From: Mucor racemosus
Lineage: Eukaryota; Mucoromycota; Mucoromycetes; Mucorales; Mucoraceae
Length of the DNA stretch: 64,000 bases
Assembly: GCA_027405735.1 (NCBI GenBank)
Contig: JAPEHQ010000008.1
Location: 1,054,001 to 1,118,000, forward strand
Direction of reading: 5' to 3'
The translations under genes and the position numbers were made by a program. This document shows, piece by piece, positions 32,527 to 43,310 of this stretch. Below the pieces are notes generated by a model that saw only the letters and a program-made list of their open reading frames with translations, did no database searches and was not told the DNA's origin. The first letter of the stretch is position 1. Each line of letters starts with the position of its first letter.

Positions 32527-34735
32527 ATGTCAGAATCAATCAATGCACTTGTAGAGAAATGGCTCTCTGTTGATAAGGTAATATATCCTCGAATTTTAAT
32601 CCGAAATAGTCTCTTTTAACACGACAATGCCCATCTAGAACGAAGAGACGCGCAATGAAATTATCGCGCTTCAAAAAGCAAACAATGTCGAAGAACTTCA
32701 AAAGAGACTCTCCACCCGTATTGAATTTGGAACTGCAGGCAAATAAATGCAATCAATATGGGGAGAATAATAGATTTCTGACAATATGCATAGGTTTGAG
32801 AGCAAGAATGGAAGCAGGTTTTTCTAGAATGAATGATTTGACCGTACTTCAAGCATCACAAGGTCTTGCTATCTATATTGAAAAAACCGTTAAAGATGCT
32901 AAATCAAGAGGTGTCGTTGTTGGTCATGATCATCGCCATCATTCAAAAGAGTTTGCTCAATTAACTGCTGCTGCTTTCATTCAACGTGGGTTCAAAGTTT
33001 GGTTTTACAAAGAATTGGTTCACACTCCATTAGTGGTAAATAGGATAAATACATAATATTTACTCGGTACTAAAATCAGGTGATAAAATCATAGCCTTAC
33101 ACCATCAAAAAATTACATGCTGCAGGTGGTGTAATGATTACTGCTTCTCACGTAAGTGGAATTATCGCATTATTTAAGCAATATGTAACAAAACAAATAG
33201 AATCCTAAAGATGACAATGGCTACAAAGTTTATTGGGAAAACGCCTGTCAAATTATCCCTCCTCATGATGAAGGCATTGCTGCTACAATTTTGGAGAATT
33301 TGGAACCTTGGAGTTGGAATTATGATGTAGTTGCTTCGAGCGATTTGGTGAGTGACCCTACAGATCAAGGTGTTGTTGATTCATACTTTGAAGAAGTGGA
33401 AGCATTATGCAAAAATAAACAAGATAATCAAGACACCAAAGTCAAATTTGTTTATACTGCAATGCACGGTGTTGGTGCGCCATTTGCCAAACGTGCATTT
33501 GCTTGTTTTGGTTTACCTCCTTTCGAACCTGTAGAGGCCCAAATTTTACCCGATCCTGATTTTCCTACTGTCGCCTTCCCTAATCCAGAAGAAGGTAAAG
33601 GTGCATTGAATCTAGCAATCCAAACTGCTGATAAAGTGGGTGGTAACATTATTTTGGCTAACGATCCCGATGCTGATCGTTTGGCTATTGCTGAAAAACA
33701 ACCCAAGTAAGTCTGATTAACAAATTGTGTGCCATACGTATTAAGTCTAACATGGTTATATGCGTTTTTCAGTGGTAAATGGGTTATATTCACCGGTAAT
33801 CAAATTGGTTCCATCTTGGGCGCTGCCTCTTTTGAAAAGGCTATTGCTGGAGGTCAAAAGCCCGAGCATTTAGCTATGGTAGCTAGTACAGTTTCATCTA
33901 AATTCCTTGCTCGCATGGCAGAGGTTGAAGGTTTCAGATTTGAAGAATCATTGACTGGATTCAAGTGGATTGGCAATACTGCAATGATCCTTGAAAAGCA
34001 TAGACTTAATGTTATTTTCTCTTATGAAGAAGCGATTGGATTCACTATTGGAGATATTGTAAAAGATAAAGATGGCGTAAGTGCTTTGGCTTTCTTCTCT
34101 GAATGGGCTGTTCAGCTTTACAAGCGTGGAATTACTGCTTATGATTATTTGGAGGAGTTATACAAAAAGTATGGTTATTTTGTAAGTGAGAATTCCTACT
34201 TTATTTGTGATGATAAAAAGAAGATTGCAAAGATCTTTGATCGTATTCGTTTTGGAGATGAAAAGCAACGAGAAAACCCCAAGGTAGTATTTCACTTTTT
34301 TTATATATATATATATACAAGCAATTGGTATTGAATACTTTGTACAGGGCGGACATAAATTGTGTTATCCAGAATCAGTTGGCGGCCATAAAGTCATTGG
34401 CATTCGAGATTTAACTGTCGGATATGATTCGACTACTGCTGATAATGAACCTACTTTGCCTGTTTCTGCATCTTCGGAAATGATTACTTTCCGTTTGGAT
34501 AATAACACCGTGTTTACTATCCGTACAAGGTAAAAAGTTTGAACATTTTTAGGCATGCATTACAATTAATCAATTATTTTAAAGTGGTACTGAACCAAAA
34601 ATCAAATATTATTCTGAATTGCGTGGTGCCAGTGAAGAACAAGCTAGAATCGACCTTCATCAAGTCGTTGAAGCTATTGGCGATGAACTCATGGAATATC
34701 AAAAGAATGGGCTTGCCAAGAAGAAGGAGGATTAA
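32527..34735 (+). CDS. PGM2: Phosphoglucomutase-2/phosphopentomutase (alpha-D-phosphohexomutase family)
   Basis: Eight exons: 32527-32577, 32639-32738, 32794-33035, 33095-33151, 33201-33706, 33773-34283, 34348-34529 and 34585-34735, 599 residues. All four family loops are intact: phosphoserine loop ITASHNP (Ser149), metal loop DPDADR at 305-310, sugar-binding SYEEAIGF at 402-409 and phosphate loop RTSGTEPK near 548. EFGTAGLRARM near the N-terminus is typical of the PGM2/YMR278W group, which acts on glucose-1-phosphate and ribose-1-phosphate, so it can link nucleoside breakdown to the pentose phosphate pathway. The second intron has a GC donor (32739) instead of GT, with acceptor at 32793; only this choice restores GTAGLRARM. 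Length fits the group. Confidence 0.9.
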
Positions 34736-35183
34736 TTTAACATCATGTAGCATAATATACTTTTACATAAATAATCGATCATATAAAGTGCCTGGAATCT
34801 CAAATTGCAGCATTTGTTTAAATAAACGCTTTTTATCTGTATTAAGTATTTGGCGCATTGGAGCGACTTAAATATACCAAACTATCAAGGTACGCCATCA
34901 CCGAATAATTACTTATTAAGAAAAGAAATAAGTATATTTCGTTTTCGAGAATTTATTCTAGTTTTTTATCCAAATAAATCTCTTAATGTGAAGTCAACAA
35001 GCATAAATCAGGCACTTTATAGGCCTTAAGAACATCTAACAATGCTCCAAAAATTAGCATCCACGAATTGTTTTTTGTAGGTCTTGGTCGTCTAGTAAAA
35101 CAACTCATTCAATGACTAATAAGATTTGTGATTTTCTCAATTTTTCTTAGTAATTTTCACATACAGTTATTGTAATCAATATA
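34736..35183. other. Downstream of phosphoglucomutase, no feature seen
   Basis: AT-rich 3' flank between the phosphoglucomutase stop and the start of repeat R copy C. Nothing recognised. Confidence 0.45.
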
Positions 35184-35708
35184 AATGTATAAAGCAAAGC
35201 CTATTTTTTGAATGAAAATACTAATTATTCTACTTAACATCAAAAGGTTCAAAAAACAACCATTGCTACTAAATTGCATAATTTGATATACAGAAAACTC
35301 TTGAAGCATTCATTATTTTTTGTTTTGGTAATGCTACAAATCATCATCTTTCAATATGACTAAATATTAATAAAGCAGAGAAACTACAACTGGTAAAAAA
35401 CTGATACACAATGTACATCGAGACCAAGATTGATAAAAGGTGCATTCGTTGTGTAGTAGAAATCGCAACATTTTGATGGATAGAAATTACAGGACCAAGA
35501 TGTTGTATTTGCTTCAGGATTTTTAAAAGGGTTTAAAAGCATATTTCATCAAACTCACTTAGATGTTAAATACTCACCATGTGCTATTAGCTTTTAGCAC
35601 CATCTTGTTTTTATTTAATTGCTATGTATTATTAGAAATCCAGCTTTTAATAGCTTATAGCAGCAATGACAATGGGATGTTTCTAAGTTTAGATTGACAT
35701 TTATCATA

Positions 35709-35922
35709 AGGCGGGCTGATAATACATTTTATACTACTACTGTAGATGAAACCAGTCAATTTAATTTATGGAATTTGAATGCAAATACCGAGGAACCATT
35801 TGTAAGTACTTAAGTTGGTTCTGGTAAAGTATTGAATAAATTGGCTTGGGAGAAAGAGGGTAAAAAGGCGGTAATAGGCTCCAGTAATGGCCATGTTTAT
35901 GTTTATAATAATAGTGGAGACG
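35709..35922 (+). pseudogene. Dynein intermediate chain-like gene fragment in repeat R copy C
   Basis: Plus-strand frame with VDETSQFNLWNLNANTEEPF, a TAA stop at about 35810, then VGSGKVLNKLAWEKEGKKA and SSNGHVYVYNNSGD up to a GTAAGA donor-like site. Same fragment as in copies A and B. Here the last residues read YNNSGD where copy A reads YDDIGE. Confidence 0.7.
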
Positions 35923-36610
35923 TAAGACTAAAACTCGATGTAAATCACCTCTAACTCAATAATTATAAAGTAAGACTATATCATCGTCAAATGAACTATC
36001 ACACAATATTAACATGTATAAAGGTTTACAGTGATAAGCTTGAATCAAGTGAGTACAGCATTATAAATTCTTGAAAAAGTTCTGAAGTATTATAAAATCT
36101 CTTATTTTTAAGATTTACAAGGCTTATAAGCGGAATATTAATTTCAAAAATTATTTTTGTCCAGATCATCAATTTTGACATTTTTTAAATTTTTTTTTCT
36201 GATTTTGCAAATTTAGAGTTAATTATACTACCAATTATAAAAACAAAAAATATACACATATACAGAATTTAGCGCTCTATTTTCTCAATAAAAAACAATA
36301 AACATTCTTATTGCAAAATGTTACATGAAAATCCTTTAATTAAAAAACCGTTTTTGGGCCAAAAGTACAATTTTTCATTACTTAACATTTAATGTTAAGC
36401 TTTTATAAAATGTGTATTAGTCATGGCTACAATTTTCTCTCATAATGTAGTATATTTAAACGTCTATTTTGGCATCAAAATTTGATTTTTCTGTTTTTTG
36501 ATGAAAATCATGAGTGTTGGTAAGGGTAAAATGAGTCCCAAAAATGTTCGCTAAAAATTCTAAATTTTCAGACCGCACATGGTTAAATATAGGGAAAGTT
36601 GAAAAACACC

Positions 36611-36615
36611 GTTTT
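36611..36615. repeat. Target-site duplication GTTTT (left)
   Basis: Identical to 42687-42691 on the other side of the retrotransposon. The uninterrupted sequence in copy A (complement near 20225) has a single GTTTT here. Confidence 0.9.
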
Positions 36616-36860
36616 TGAAATGTCAAAACGGTCTTAAGAAATAATCTTGCCAAAATATTACACTTTTTATTAACAATACATCCAGAGGATGTATTTATAT
36701 ACTTTTCATTATAACTATTACACAGAATTACTATCTAAGAACATTACACCAATTTACTAAGACGCATGTGAATCAACGTGTACACCTGTTGATTTACTAT
36801 AATACCGAATATTGACTGCGACCTTGAATGTGCGACCTAGGATATGATATTGACATAACA
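36616..36860 (-). repeat. 3' LTR of the chromodomain Ty3/Gypsy element
   Basis: 245 bp, starts TGAAATGTC and ends GACATAACA on the plus strand (TG...CA). It matches the other LTR at 42442-42686 at all but about two adjacent bases (cctagg here, ccaagg there). In minus orientation it has a TATAAATAC box and an AATAAA signal. Confidence 0.95.
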
Positions 36861-37165
36861 CCATCCCACACCAACATAAGCATTATGTGATAAAAGATAG
36901 TGATAGTTGTTGTAGTTTGTTGTAATTGTAATTTGTGTATAAGTTGGTTGACATAACGTGAAAAAAAGAAAAAATAAAAAAAATAAAAACGGCAATATTG
37001 TTGATATATGATAATGTACTTCTTGTTGATTGATCTTCGTTGTACAATAATATAAACTTCAAATTTAGATATTCAGGGGCAACCATTAAAAACCTCACAT
37101 TCCAAAAACCCAGTGGGATCAAAAAGGAAATGTTAAAAGGAAAAGGTATAGCCTTCATCTAACAT

Positions 37166-40100
37166 TTAAATCGTATCTTCTGCTAATAATCTTTCACGCT
37201 TCTTCTTGGACTTCTCCTCGCGTGTAGCAATCTTTCTTGTATTAATTGATTTAGGAGCTTGCTTTCCCTTACCATTAGATTGCGTATTAGCATCTACTCT
37301 CGCCCAATAATGTTTAATAACATCAGGAGAATCAAATGATGCTGGTGGTTCCCAAGAATCATGATCTTCTGTGAAATTCTTCCATCTTACTAAATATTCG
37401 TAATTGGGTGGAGTACCTCTATGCTTTATAATAGCTTGTACTTCATACACATCTGAGTTATCTTCCTTTGCATCATTCGTGCTGATCAACTTGATCTGTT
37501 GTGTAGGTACATCTCTAGCTAAGAATGTATCAGTTTTATCAGTAAGAATATAGCTTCCATTTTTAGTTATTCCATGTATATAAAATGGGCCTTCATAGTT
37601 AGGATCAGTTTTCCTATTCTTATTTTCTATATTCTTGATCATTACAGTAGATCCAATTGGATAAGGTTTCTCCAAGATTCTATGTCTCTTTCTAAAGTAA
37701 CTACTATCCTTATCCTGTGTCTTTAGTATTTGGTCTCTAATTGCTGGAACAATAATTCTATCAATTAAATCGAGCTTCTTTTTAAATGCTTCCACATCGA
37801 TTTCTCTTTCATGAAGTGTAGGTTTATCTCCTCGATAATCCTTAAATTCATTAGGTGCTCTATGAAACATTACCATGAATGGCATCATCCCATGCAGTCT
37901 AGATCTATGTACATTTAAACTTAATGCTGTTCCATTAAGGTACAAATCCCAATCTTTGCTACGACCTTCCAACATCTTTATAATTATTGTTTTTGCAGAC
38001 TTTACTGCAGCTTCACAGCAACTATTACCTTGGGGCGTAAATGGTAAACTTGCTCTATTCTCAACCTCAGCATGTTTAAGTATCTTTTCAAGTAATTTAT
38101 TATGGAATTCTGCACCTCGATCATGACCAACGATACGTGGGTAGCCGAACAATGAAAAGATAGATACCAATTCCTTTGCAACAGTAGTAGCTGATTTATC
38201 TGGAATTGCACGTAAGATAATAAATCTCGAGAATAGATCTAGCACTACTAATATAAAATTATTTCCCCTTGGTGTAGTGCAATCAAATCCACCTAGATCA
38301 AATACAACATGATCCATTATCCCTTCAGGAGCTTCTTGCTTTGGTGGATGGTAGACATGCTTAGCTAAATTGAACTGTCTGCATTTATGGCAATTTGATA
38401 TATATTTCGTAATATCTTCCCTTAAGCCTTTCCAATGCATATTCAAATCTTGGTGTATAACTTGCTCCATTGCATGAATACCGAAATGCCCAAGTAAATG
38501 TGTTTTTTCTAATATATTTTGTTTTTCTTCATCACTTGCAGGCGTTTCATAAACATCTAAATGACTAACGCAGAATAATAACTCTTCGTTCTTATTCTTC
38601 AATTTGTTTACATACGCTGTCAATTTAGCGTTGTTAAAAAGATCAGAGGTTTCCCTCGGAATGATTACTTTTGGTGATCCGGAGATAACGGAAGTATCGC
38701 ATGCAATAAGGTTATCATGTGCTTCCTTAAGTTTATCTTTCCCCTTATTCACAACATGTAATTTCCTCTTTTTCTTTTCTTCTACTACATTGTCTACTAC
38801 ATGTTTTCTCTTTCCTTTAACCTTTGTATCAATATCTTGTTTAACTAAATTCTTTTCATTAACATGATTTTTAATTAAACGCTTATCACCACTCTCCACC
38901 AGCGTATTGTATGGCCAGAAAAGACGCGATAAGGTATCAGCCAAGATATTGTTAATACCACTACAAAAGGTAATATCAAAATCCATTTCAAAAATTGTAT
39001 CATAATAGTTCTCAACCATTCGATCCAATTTAGGTTGCGAATGTAGAAATAAAATACCACGATTATCCACAAAGAGATGGAATCGTCTTCCATACAACCA
39101 TTGATGAAACTTTTTAAATGCATAGACAACTGCAGCTAATTCTCGTTTGGAACTTCCCCATCTTTGCTCTGATGGACTCAAACTGCGTGCAATAAAACCA
39201 AGATATTTTATTTTATTACCAATAACTTGATACATTGCAGCGCCAATTGCATAGGCAGAACTATCTGTAACAACACAGATTGGATAATGTAAGTTAGGCA
39301 CACTCAACACTGCTGAGCTGACTAATAATTCTTGCAATTGCTTCATTAATTTAGTATGTTCTGGTGTCCATACTTTAGTAATATCAGGTGCATTTCTCAA
39401 TTTATCTAGTGGTGCTGTCAACATCGACAAGCGTGGCAAATTAGAACGAAAAAAGTTAATCAATCCTAAACGTGAACTCAATTCACGGCTACTTTTAACG
39501 GTAGGTTCCCAATCCAAAACATTTGAAACCTTTCGAGGATCTAATGCTAAACCCTCACTAGATAAGCAGAAACCCAATATATAAATGCTCTTTTGCGCAA
39601 TATGCAATTTTTCAGTATTTATACGTAAGTTTGCTTTAGTCAAGCGATCGATAACGATTTTAACTAGTTCTGTATGCTTTTTCAGGTCGTTTTCAGTATG
39701 TATAGTGACATCATCTATAAAGTGAGTGGTAGTATCACTGATATCAGCAAACAAATTAGAAAGTATTTTTTGTGCGTGCGATGAGACCATAGTCAATCCG
39801 TACGGGCAGTGAGAGAAGGACCACGTCAATCCCTCCATATCAGTGAACGTCAAATACGATCTTGACGATCTGGATATTTTAAATGCATGGAAACATTGCG
39901 ATAAGTCAATGACAGTATAGAGCGAATGCTTCGACATCTTACGATGCAAATCACTTATCAAGGGCAATGGGAAACGTTCAAGTTTCTCAGGATCTAATGC
40001 ATTATTTATCAAACGACAATCAATTACCACACGGTGCTCTTTTCCAGTGTATTCACCATCACTATTTTTCTTTCGTACAGTAAAAATTGGAGAATTATGA

Positions 40101-42376
40101 GGTGTATTAGGTTTTGCTCTTTTAATCACACCATTTTCTCGCCATTTTTCAACTTGTTTTTGAATAACAGGTCGCAATGCTTCAGCAATTGGAAATTGTC
40201 TACGACATGTATTCGCAAGTGGAGTATCTTTCTTTATGGGCAATGTAATTTCACTACCAGGAATATTACAATATGCTTTAGGACTAATACTAGTATTTGC
40301 ATCAATAAATGGTTGTAATTCGTTCATCATAATTTTACGTTCTTCTTCAGATCCATAAGGATCTTCATTTGGTTTATAAGGATTGGGTTCAATCTTTGGT
40401 ATTTCATAACTAACACGATCTGACCAATCTGCTGCAATATTACCTAACGTAATACCAACTTTATACAATAAATCCATTCCAAATACACAATGGACATCGT
40501 CAAATAAATCAAAAACTTCAAATTTTGAATGAACAATTTTAGAACCATAATTAATTATAAGCTCTTCTTCAGTTTGACCCTTACGATCTACTACACTGTT
40601 ATTTTGTGCCAATTTAATAATACCATTTTTATTACAAATATTTAAATTTAGAAAAGAAACTAATTGTGGTGAAATTGCACTAAACGTGCAACCAGTATCC
40701 AACAAAAACCAAGTGTTGACCTTGATGCCAGCGCTTGTTTCTAAAATAACAGGTAAATAAAGAAGACCATTAGTATTCATATTATTATTAGGCATCTTCC
40801 TAAAATAATCACTATCAAATTGCTTACATTCACTATCGGTATCCATTTGAGATACTTCTTTTCCCTTTTTCTTTGGGGCAGCAATAGTGGCCACAGCAAA
40901 ATGTTGGTCACTTTCATCATCAGATGAATCATCAGTGTCTTCAGTAACACGAGAAGGAGTAGGCACGATAGACTTCTTCTTTTTCCCATGAACAGTGTTC
41001 TTGGTATTCTTCTTGCACACTGCTTTGTGCGCATACGTGAAGGGAGTAAATCCACAATCAAAGCATTTTGGTGTATCACCACCATTATTTGCTTTTTGTT
41101 TGGTATGGAATTTACCAGCTCTTCTTACTGGCTTTTTTGCAAAACCATTGTATTGTTTACCAATACGATTACCAGCATTATGATTACCATTGTAACCACC
41201 ACGAGAAGATGAACCATAATGGCCACCTTGTTGCTTCAACTGCCTAATTATTCTCTGGGTCAGTTCTTCTTCTTTTCTGTGCTTTTCCTCTCGGTAATAA
41301 CTATCACGACGCAACAAATCGTAAACACTTCGAAGCTGAGAGATTGCATAATCCAAAGTATCCTTCTCTTTATCTCTCGATTGAGAAATATTCAATGATA
41401 CAGGACTATACAAATCCACATCAAGACCCTTCAACAAATAATCAGTCAAACTAGTGTTCTCAGTAACACCAGCCAAGTCTTTCAACGTTGTAAACTTGTC
41501 GATATAGACTTCTAAGCTTTCACATTTCTCCAATTTCAAATTTTTCAATTTGTTGAGAGCAGCTTTCTTTTCCTCAGCCTCAGAAGGACTATACTTAGCC
41601 TTCAACTTGGACTTAAATTGACCCCAAGAAATACTAGGGTATCTCTCGATTACTTCACGAGTCCAAGAAGCCATCCCAGTCGACATTTTGGGCTTTATGA
41701 TTCTTTTCCAGTTTGCTTCAACTGAAATTGAACGAGATTCCAATACATCTTCGAACTGAGTCAAACATGCGTCCATACTTTGAAAAATGAATTTCTTGGT
41801 ATTAAACTTATGTCCTTTCCATTGTAAAAATGGAGTGTCAGAAGGAACTAACGATGATTCACCCGTGGCAGTACCCATCATGGTACTTTCATCAAATAAA
41901 AGATCATAATTCTCTTTTACCAGTTTTAACTGACGTTTCAAGGCACTTGCCTTTGAGGCTAGAGTACCATTATCAATATGCTTAATTGATAATGCAGTTG
42001 CATTATACAACTGAACTCGCAGTTGTTTGATTTCATTCAACAACTTCACTTGATGTTCCTTTCCTAGGAAAGTAACTTCTTGAACACCATGGTCAAGATC
42101 AAGTTCACTATCACTCATGATAGTATCATCATCCATAGAAAGAGCGTCATCGCTCAATTCCTTGGTAATACGAGCGTCTTCGCTACAAGTATTATAGTTA
42201 TCATGCAGAGCATCATTGCTCAATGCATCATTTACATCTTGTCCCGAAGACAAAGATGAACCAAGATCAAAATCCATATCCAAAGATACAGATTGAGAAG
42301 TAGTACCAGTAGCAGGCTGACGAGCCTTGGTAGCAGAGGTACCAGTAGCTTGTTTAATAGTAGTGTTGTTGCTCAT
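37166..42376 (-). CDS. Gag-Pol polyprotein with C-terminal chromodomain
   Basis: One 1736-residue frame. Residues 1-160 are Ser/Thr/Asp-rich; 180-360 form a retrotransposon gag capsid region (WTREVIERYPSISWGQFKSK). An atypical Cys/His knuckle is at Cys438, Cys441, His450, Cys454. Aspartic protease: FLLDTGCTF at 558-566. Reverse transcriptase: about 730-935, with VIDCRLINNALDPEK, YGLTMVSSHAQ and the catalytic FIDD at 886-889. RNase H: Asp1038, Glu1079, Asp1104. Integrase: zinc site His1293, His1297, Cys1329, Cys1332 and core Asp1360, Asp1419, Glu1455 (35 residues between the last two). Chromodomain: about 1643-1693 with EYLVRWKNF and SWEPPASF. Gag and Pol share one frame without a shift, so Gag excess must come from processing or protein stability. 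Chromodomains of this type steer insertion to marked chromatin. Confidence 0.95.
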   Translation of the reverse strand: MSNNTTIKQATGTSATKARQPATGTTSQSVSLDMDFDLGSSLSSGQDVNDALSNDALHDNYNTCSEDARITKELSDDALSMDDDTIMSDSELDLDHGVQEVTFLGKEHQVKLLNEIKQLRVQLYNATALSIKHIDNGTLASKASALKRQLKLVKENYDLLFDESTMMGTATGESSLVPSDTPFLQWKGHKFNTKKFIFQSMDACLTQFEDVLESRSISVEANWKRIIKPKMSTGMASWTREVIERYPSISWGQFKSKLKAKYSPSEAEEKKAALNKLKNLKLEKCESLEVYIDKFTTLKDLAGVTENTSLTDYLLKGLDVDLYSPVSLNISQSRDKEKDTLDYAISQLRSVYDLLRRDSYYREEKHRKEEELTQRIIRQLKQQGGHYGSSSRGGYNGNHNAGNRIGKQYNGFAKKPVRRAGKFHTKQKANNGGDTPKCFDCGFTPFTYAHKAVCKKNTKNTVHGKKKKSIVPTPSRVTEDTDDSSDDESDQHFAVATIAAPKKKGKEVSQMDTDSECKQFDSDYFRKMPNNNMNTNGLLYLPVILETSAGIKVNTWFLLDTGCTFSAISPQLVSFLNLNICNKNGIIKLAQNNSVVDRKGQTEEELIINYGSKIVHSKFEVFDLFDDVHCVFGMDLLYKVGITLGNIAADWSDRVSYEIPKIEPNPYKPNEDPYGSEEERKIMMNELQPFIDANTSISPKAYCNIPGSEITLPIKKDTPLANTCRRQFPIAEALRPVIQKQVEKWRENGVIKRAKPNTPHNSPIFTVRKKNSDGEYTGKEHRVVIDCRLINNALDPEKLERFPLPLISDLHRKMSKHSLYTVIDLSQCFHAFKISRSSRSYLTFTDMEGLTWSFSHCPYGLTMVSSHAQKILSNLFADISDTTTHFIDDVTIHTENDLKKHTELVKIVIDRLTKANLRINTEKLHIAQKSIYILGFCLSSEGLALDPRKVSNVLDWEPTVKSSRELSSRLGLINFFRSNLPRLSMLTAPLDKLRNAPDITKVWTPEHTKLMKQLQELLVSSAVLSVPNLHYPICVVTDSSAYAIGAAMYQVIGNKIKYLGFIARSLSPSEQRWGSSKRELAAVVYAFKKFHQWLYGRRFHLFVDNRGILFLHSQPKLDRMVENYYDTIFEMDFDITFCSGINNILADTLSRLFWPYNTLVESGDKRLIKNHVNEKNLVKQDIDTKVKGKRKHVVDNVVEEKKKRKLHVVNKGKDKLKEAHDNLIACDTSVISGSPKVIIPRETSDLFNNAKLTAYVNKLKNKNEELLFCVSHLDVYETPASDEEKQNILEKTHLLGHFGIHAMEQVIHQDLNMHWKGLREDITKYISNCHKCRQFNLAKHVYHPPKQEAPEGIMDHVVFDLGGFDCTTPRGNNFILVVLDLFSRFIILRAIPDKSATTVAKELVSIFSLFGYPRIVGHDRGAEFHNKLLEKILKHAEVENRASLPFTPQGNSCCEAAVKSAKTIIIKMLEGRSKDWDLYLNGTALSLNVHRSRLHGMMPFMVMFHRAPNEFKDYRGDKPTLHEREIDVEAFKKKLDLIDRIIVPAIRDQILKTQDKDSSYFRKRHRILEKPYPIGSTVMIKNIENKNRKTDPNYEGPFYIHGITKNGSYILTDKTDTFLARDVPTQQIKLISTNDAKEDNSDVYEVQAIIKHRGTPPNYEYLVRWKNFTEDHDSWEPPASFDSPDVIKHYWARVDANTQSNGKGKQAPKSINTRKIATREEKSKKKRERLLAEDTI

Positions 42377-42441
42377 TTTAAAAAGTAAAATAGTATGAGT
42401 TGTTTAGAGTATAATAGAAGTTTTTAGGTAGATTAAAAAAA

Positions 42442-42686
42442 TGAAATGTCAAAACGGTCTTAAGAAATAATCTTGCCAAAATATTACACTTTTTATTAAC
42501 AATACATCCAGAGGATGTATTTATATACTTTTCATTATAACTATTACACAGAATTACTATCTAAGAACATTACACCAATTTACTAAGACGCATGTGAATC
42601 AACGTGTACACCTGTTGATTTACTATAATACCGAATATTGACTGCGACCTTGAATGTGCGACCAAGGATATGATATTGACATAACA
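42442..42686 (-). repeat. 5' LTR of the chromodomain Ty3/Gypsy element
   Basis: 245 bp, same termini as the 3' LTR (TGAAATGTC...GACATAACA on the plus strand). On the minus strand a GTATATAAATAC box is followed by an imperfect ATCC-TCTG-GGAT palindrome where transcription would begin, and by AATAAA. Confidence 0.95.
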
Positions 42687-43310
42687 GTTTTATTTGAAAC
42701 TTAGATATGCCATGAGAGACTTAGCCGTTCAATCTTGCTACGCTCAATTACGGCATCATCCTACGGGCTCGCGTTTGCAATTTTTTAACGAATCTATGAT
42801 ATGACGGACTGTGTTTCTGGTAGAAAAATGTATGTTTTTATAATAACAGATAATGCCTAATTTTGTTTGATTTATGGTTCAGGCGCTGTAATGCTATTTT
42901 TACATTGGCTGAAATGCGCAATTTAGCAGGGTTTTAATTGCGCTAAATAATGTAAAGCCTTGAAAATCCTTTTCTACGTGTGTTGTTTCTCTCTTTTTGT
43001 TTTTATATTATTCCAAGAATATATTCGCTGTTTGATAAGGCATATCAGACTATTATCAAGCTGGTATTCTTTTCTTTAACTGAATACGCATGCTAAAATA
43101 AGGGACTAGCGTTTTTGATATATGTAGCAGGTAGCAGCAGTCTATATTAGAGTCTGATGATTTTATTTAACCGCATTCTAAGACCAAATATCATTATTTA
43201 CTACTGTATTGTTAGATGTATTCCTTGATTACCAGATCAAATCGAAGGCAATGATATTTATATCTACTCAATGAAAAACTAGACCTGGCTACAAACTTGA
43301 AACAGCATAT
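42687..43310 (-). repeat. Repeat R, copy C, part 2 (right of the retrotransposon)
   Basis: Begins with the second GTTTT target copy (42687-42691) and continues the inverted repeat R, matching the reverse complement of 20230 back to about 19180 in copy A (minus the solo LTR there) and of copy B back to about 48225. Similarity fades after the 'ggctacaaac' landmark near 43295-43305. Confidence 0.8.

Larger units (their letters stand above)
35184..36615 (-). repeat. Repeat R, copy C, part 1 (left of the retrotransposon)
   Basis: Inverted relative to copies A and B. The match to copy B begins near 35184 (B ends near 50553) and runs to the 5-bp target GTTTT at 36611-36615, where the LTR retrotransposon interrupts it. 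The repeat continues at 42687. It shares derived changes with copy B in the dynein-like fragment, so B and C are more recent relatives of each other than of A. Confidence 0.85.
36616..42686 (-). mobile_element. Complete chromodomain Ty3/Gypsy LTR retrotransposon, 6071 bp
   Basis: It has two 245-bp LTRs, a 5-bp target duplication GTTTT and one uninterrupted gag-pol frame of 1736 codons. The element lies on the minus strand, so the 5' LTR is 42442-42686. Protein order is gag, protease, reverse transcriptase, RNase H, integrase, chromodomain, the order of Ty3/Gypsy chromoviruses. The leader between 5' LTR and ATG is only 65 bp. The sequence just inside the 5' LTR is TTTTTTTAATCTACC, in which I cannot recognise a tRNA primer site. 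A purine-rich GGTGTGGGATGG tract directly precedes the 3' LTR. The insertion target is repeat R copy C. All features suggest a recent and possibly active element. Confidence 0.95.

Noticed and set aside
40034..40318. Plus-strand frame inside the retrotransposon
   Set aside because: Shadow of gag-pol; no independent signals or motifs.
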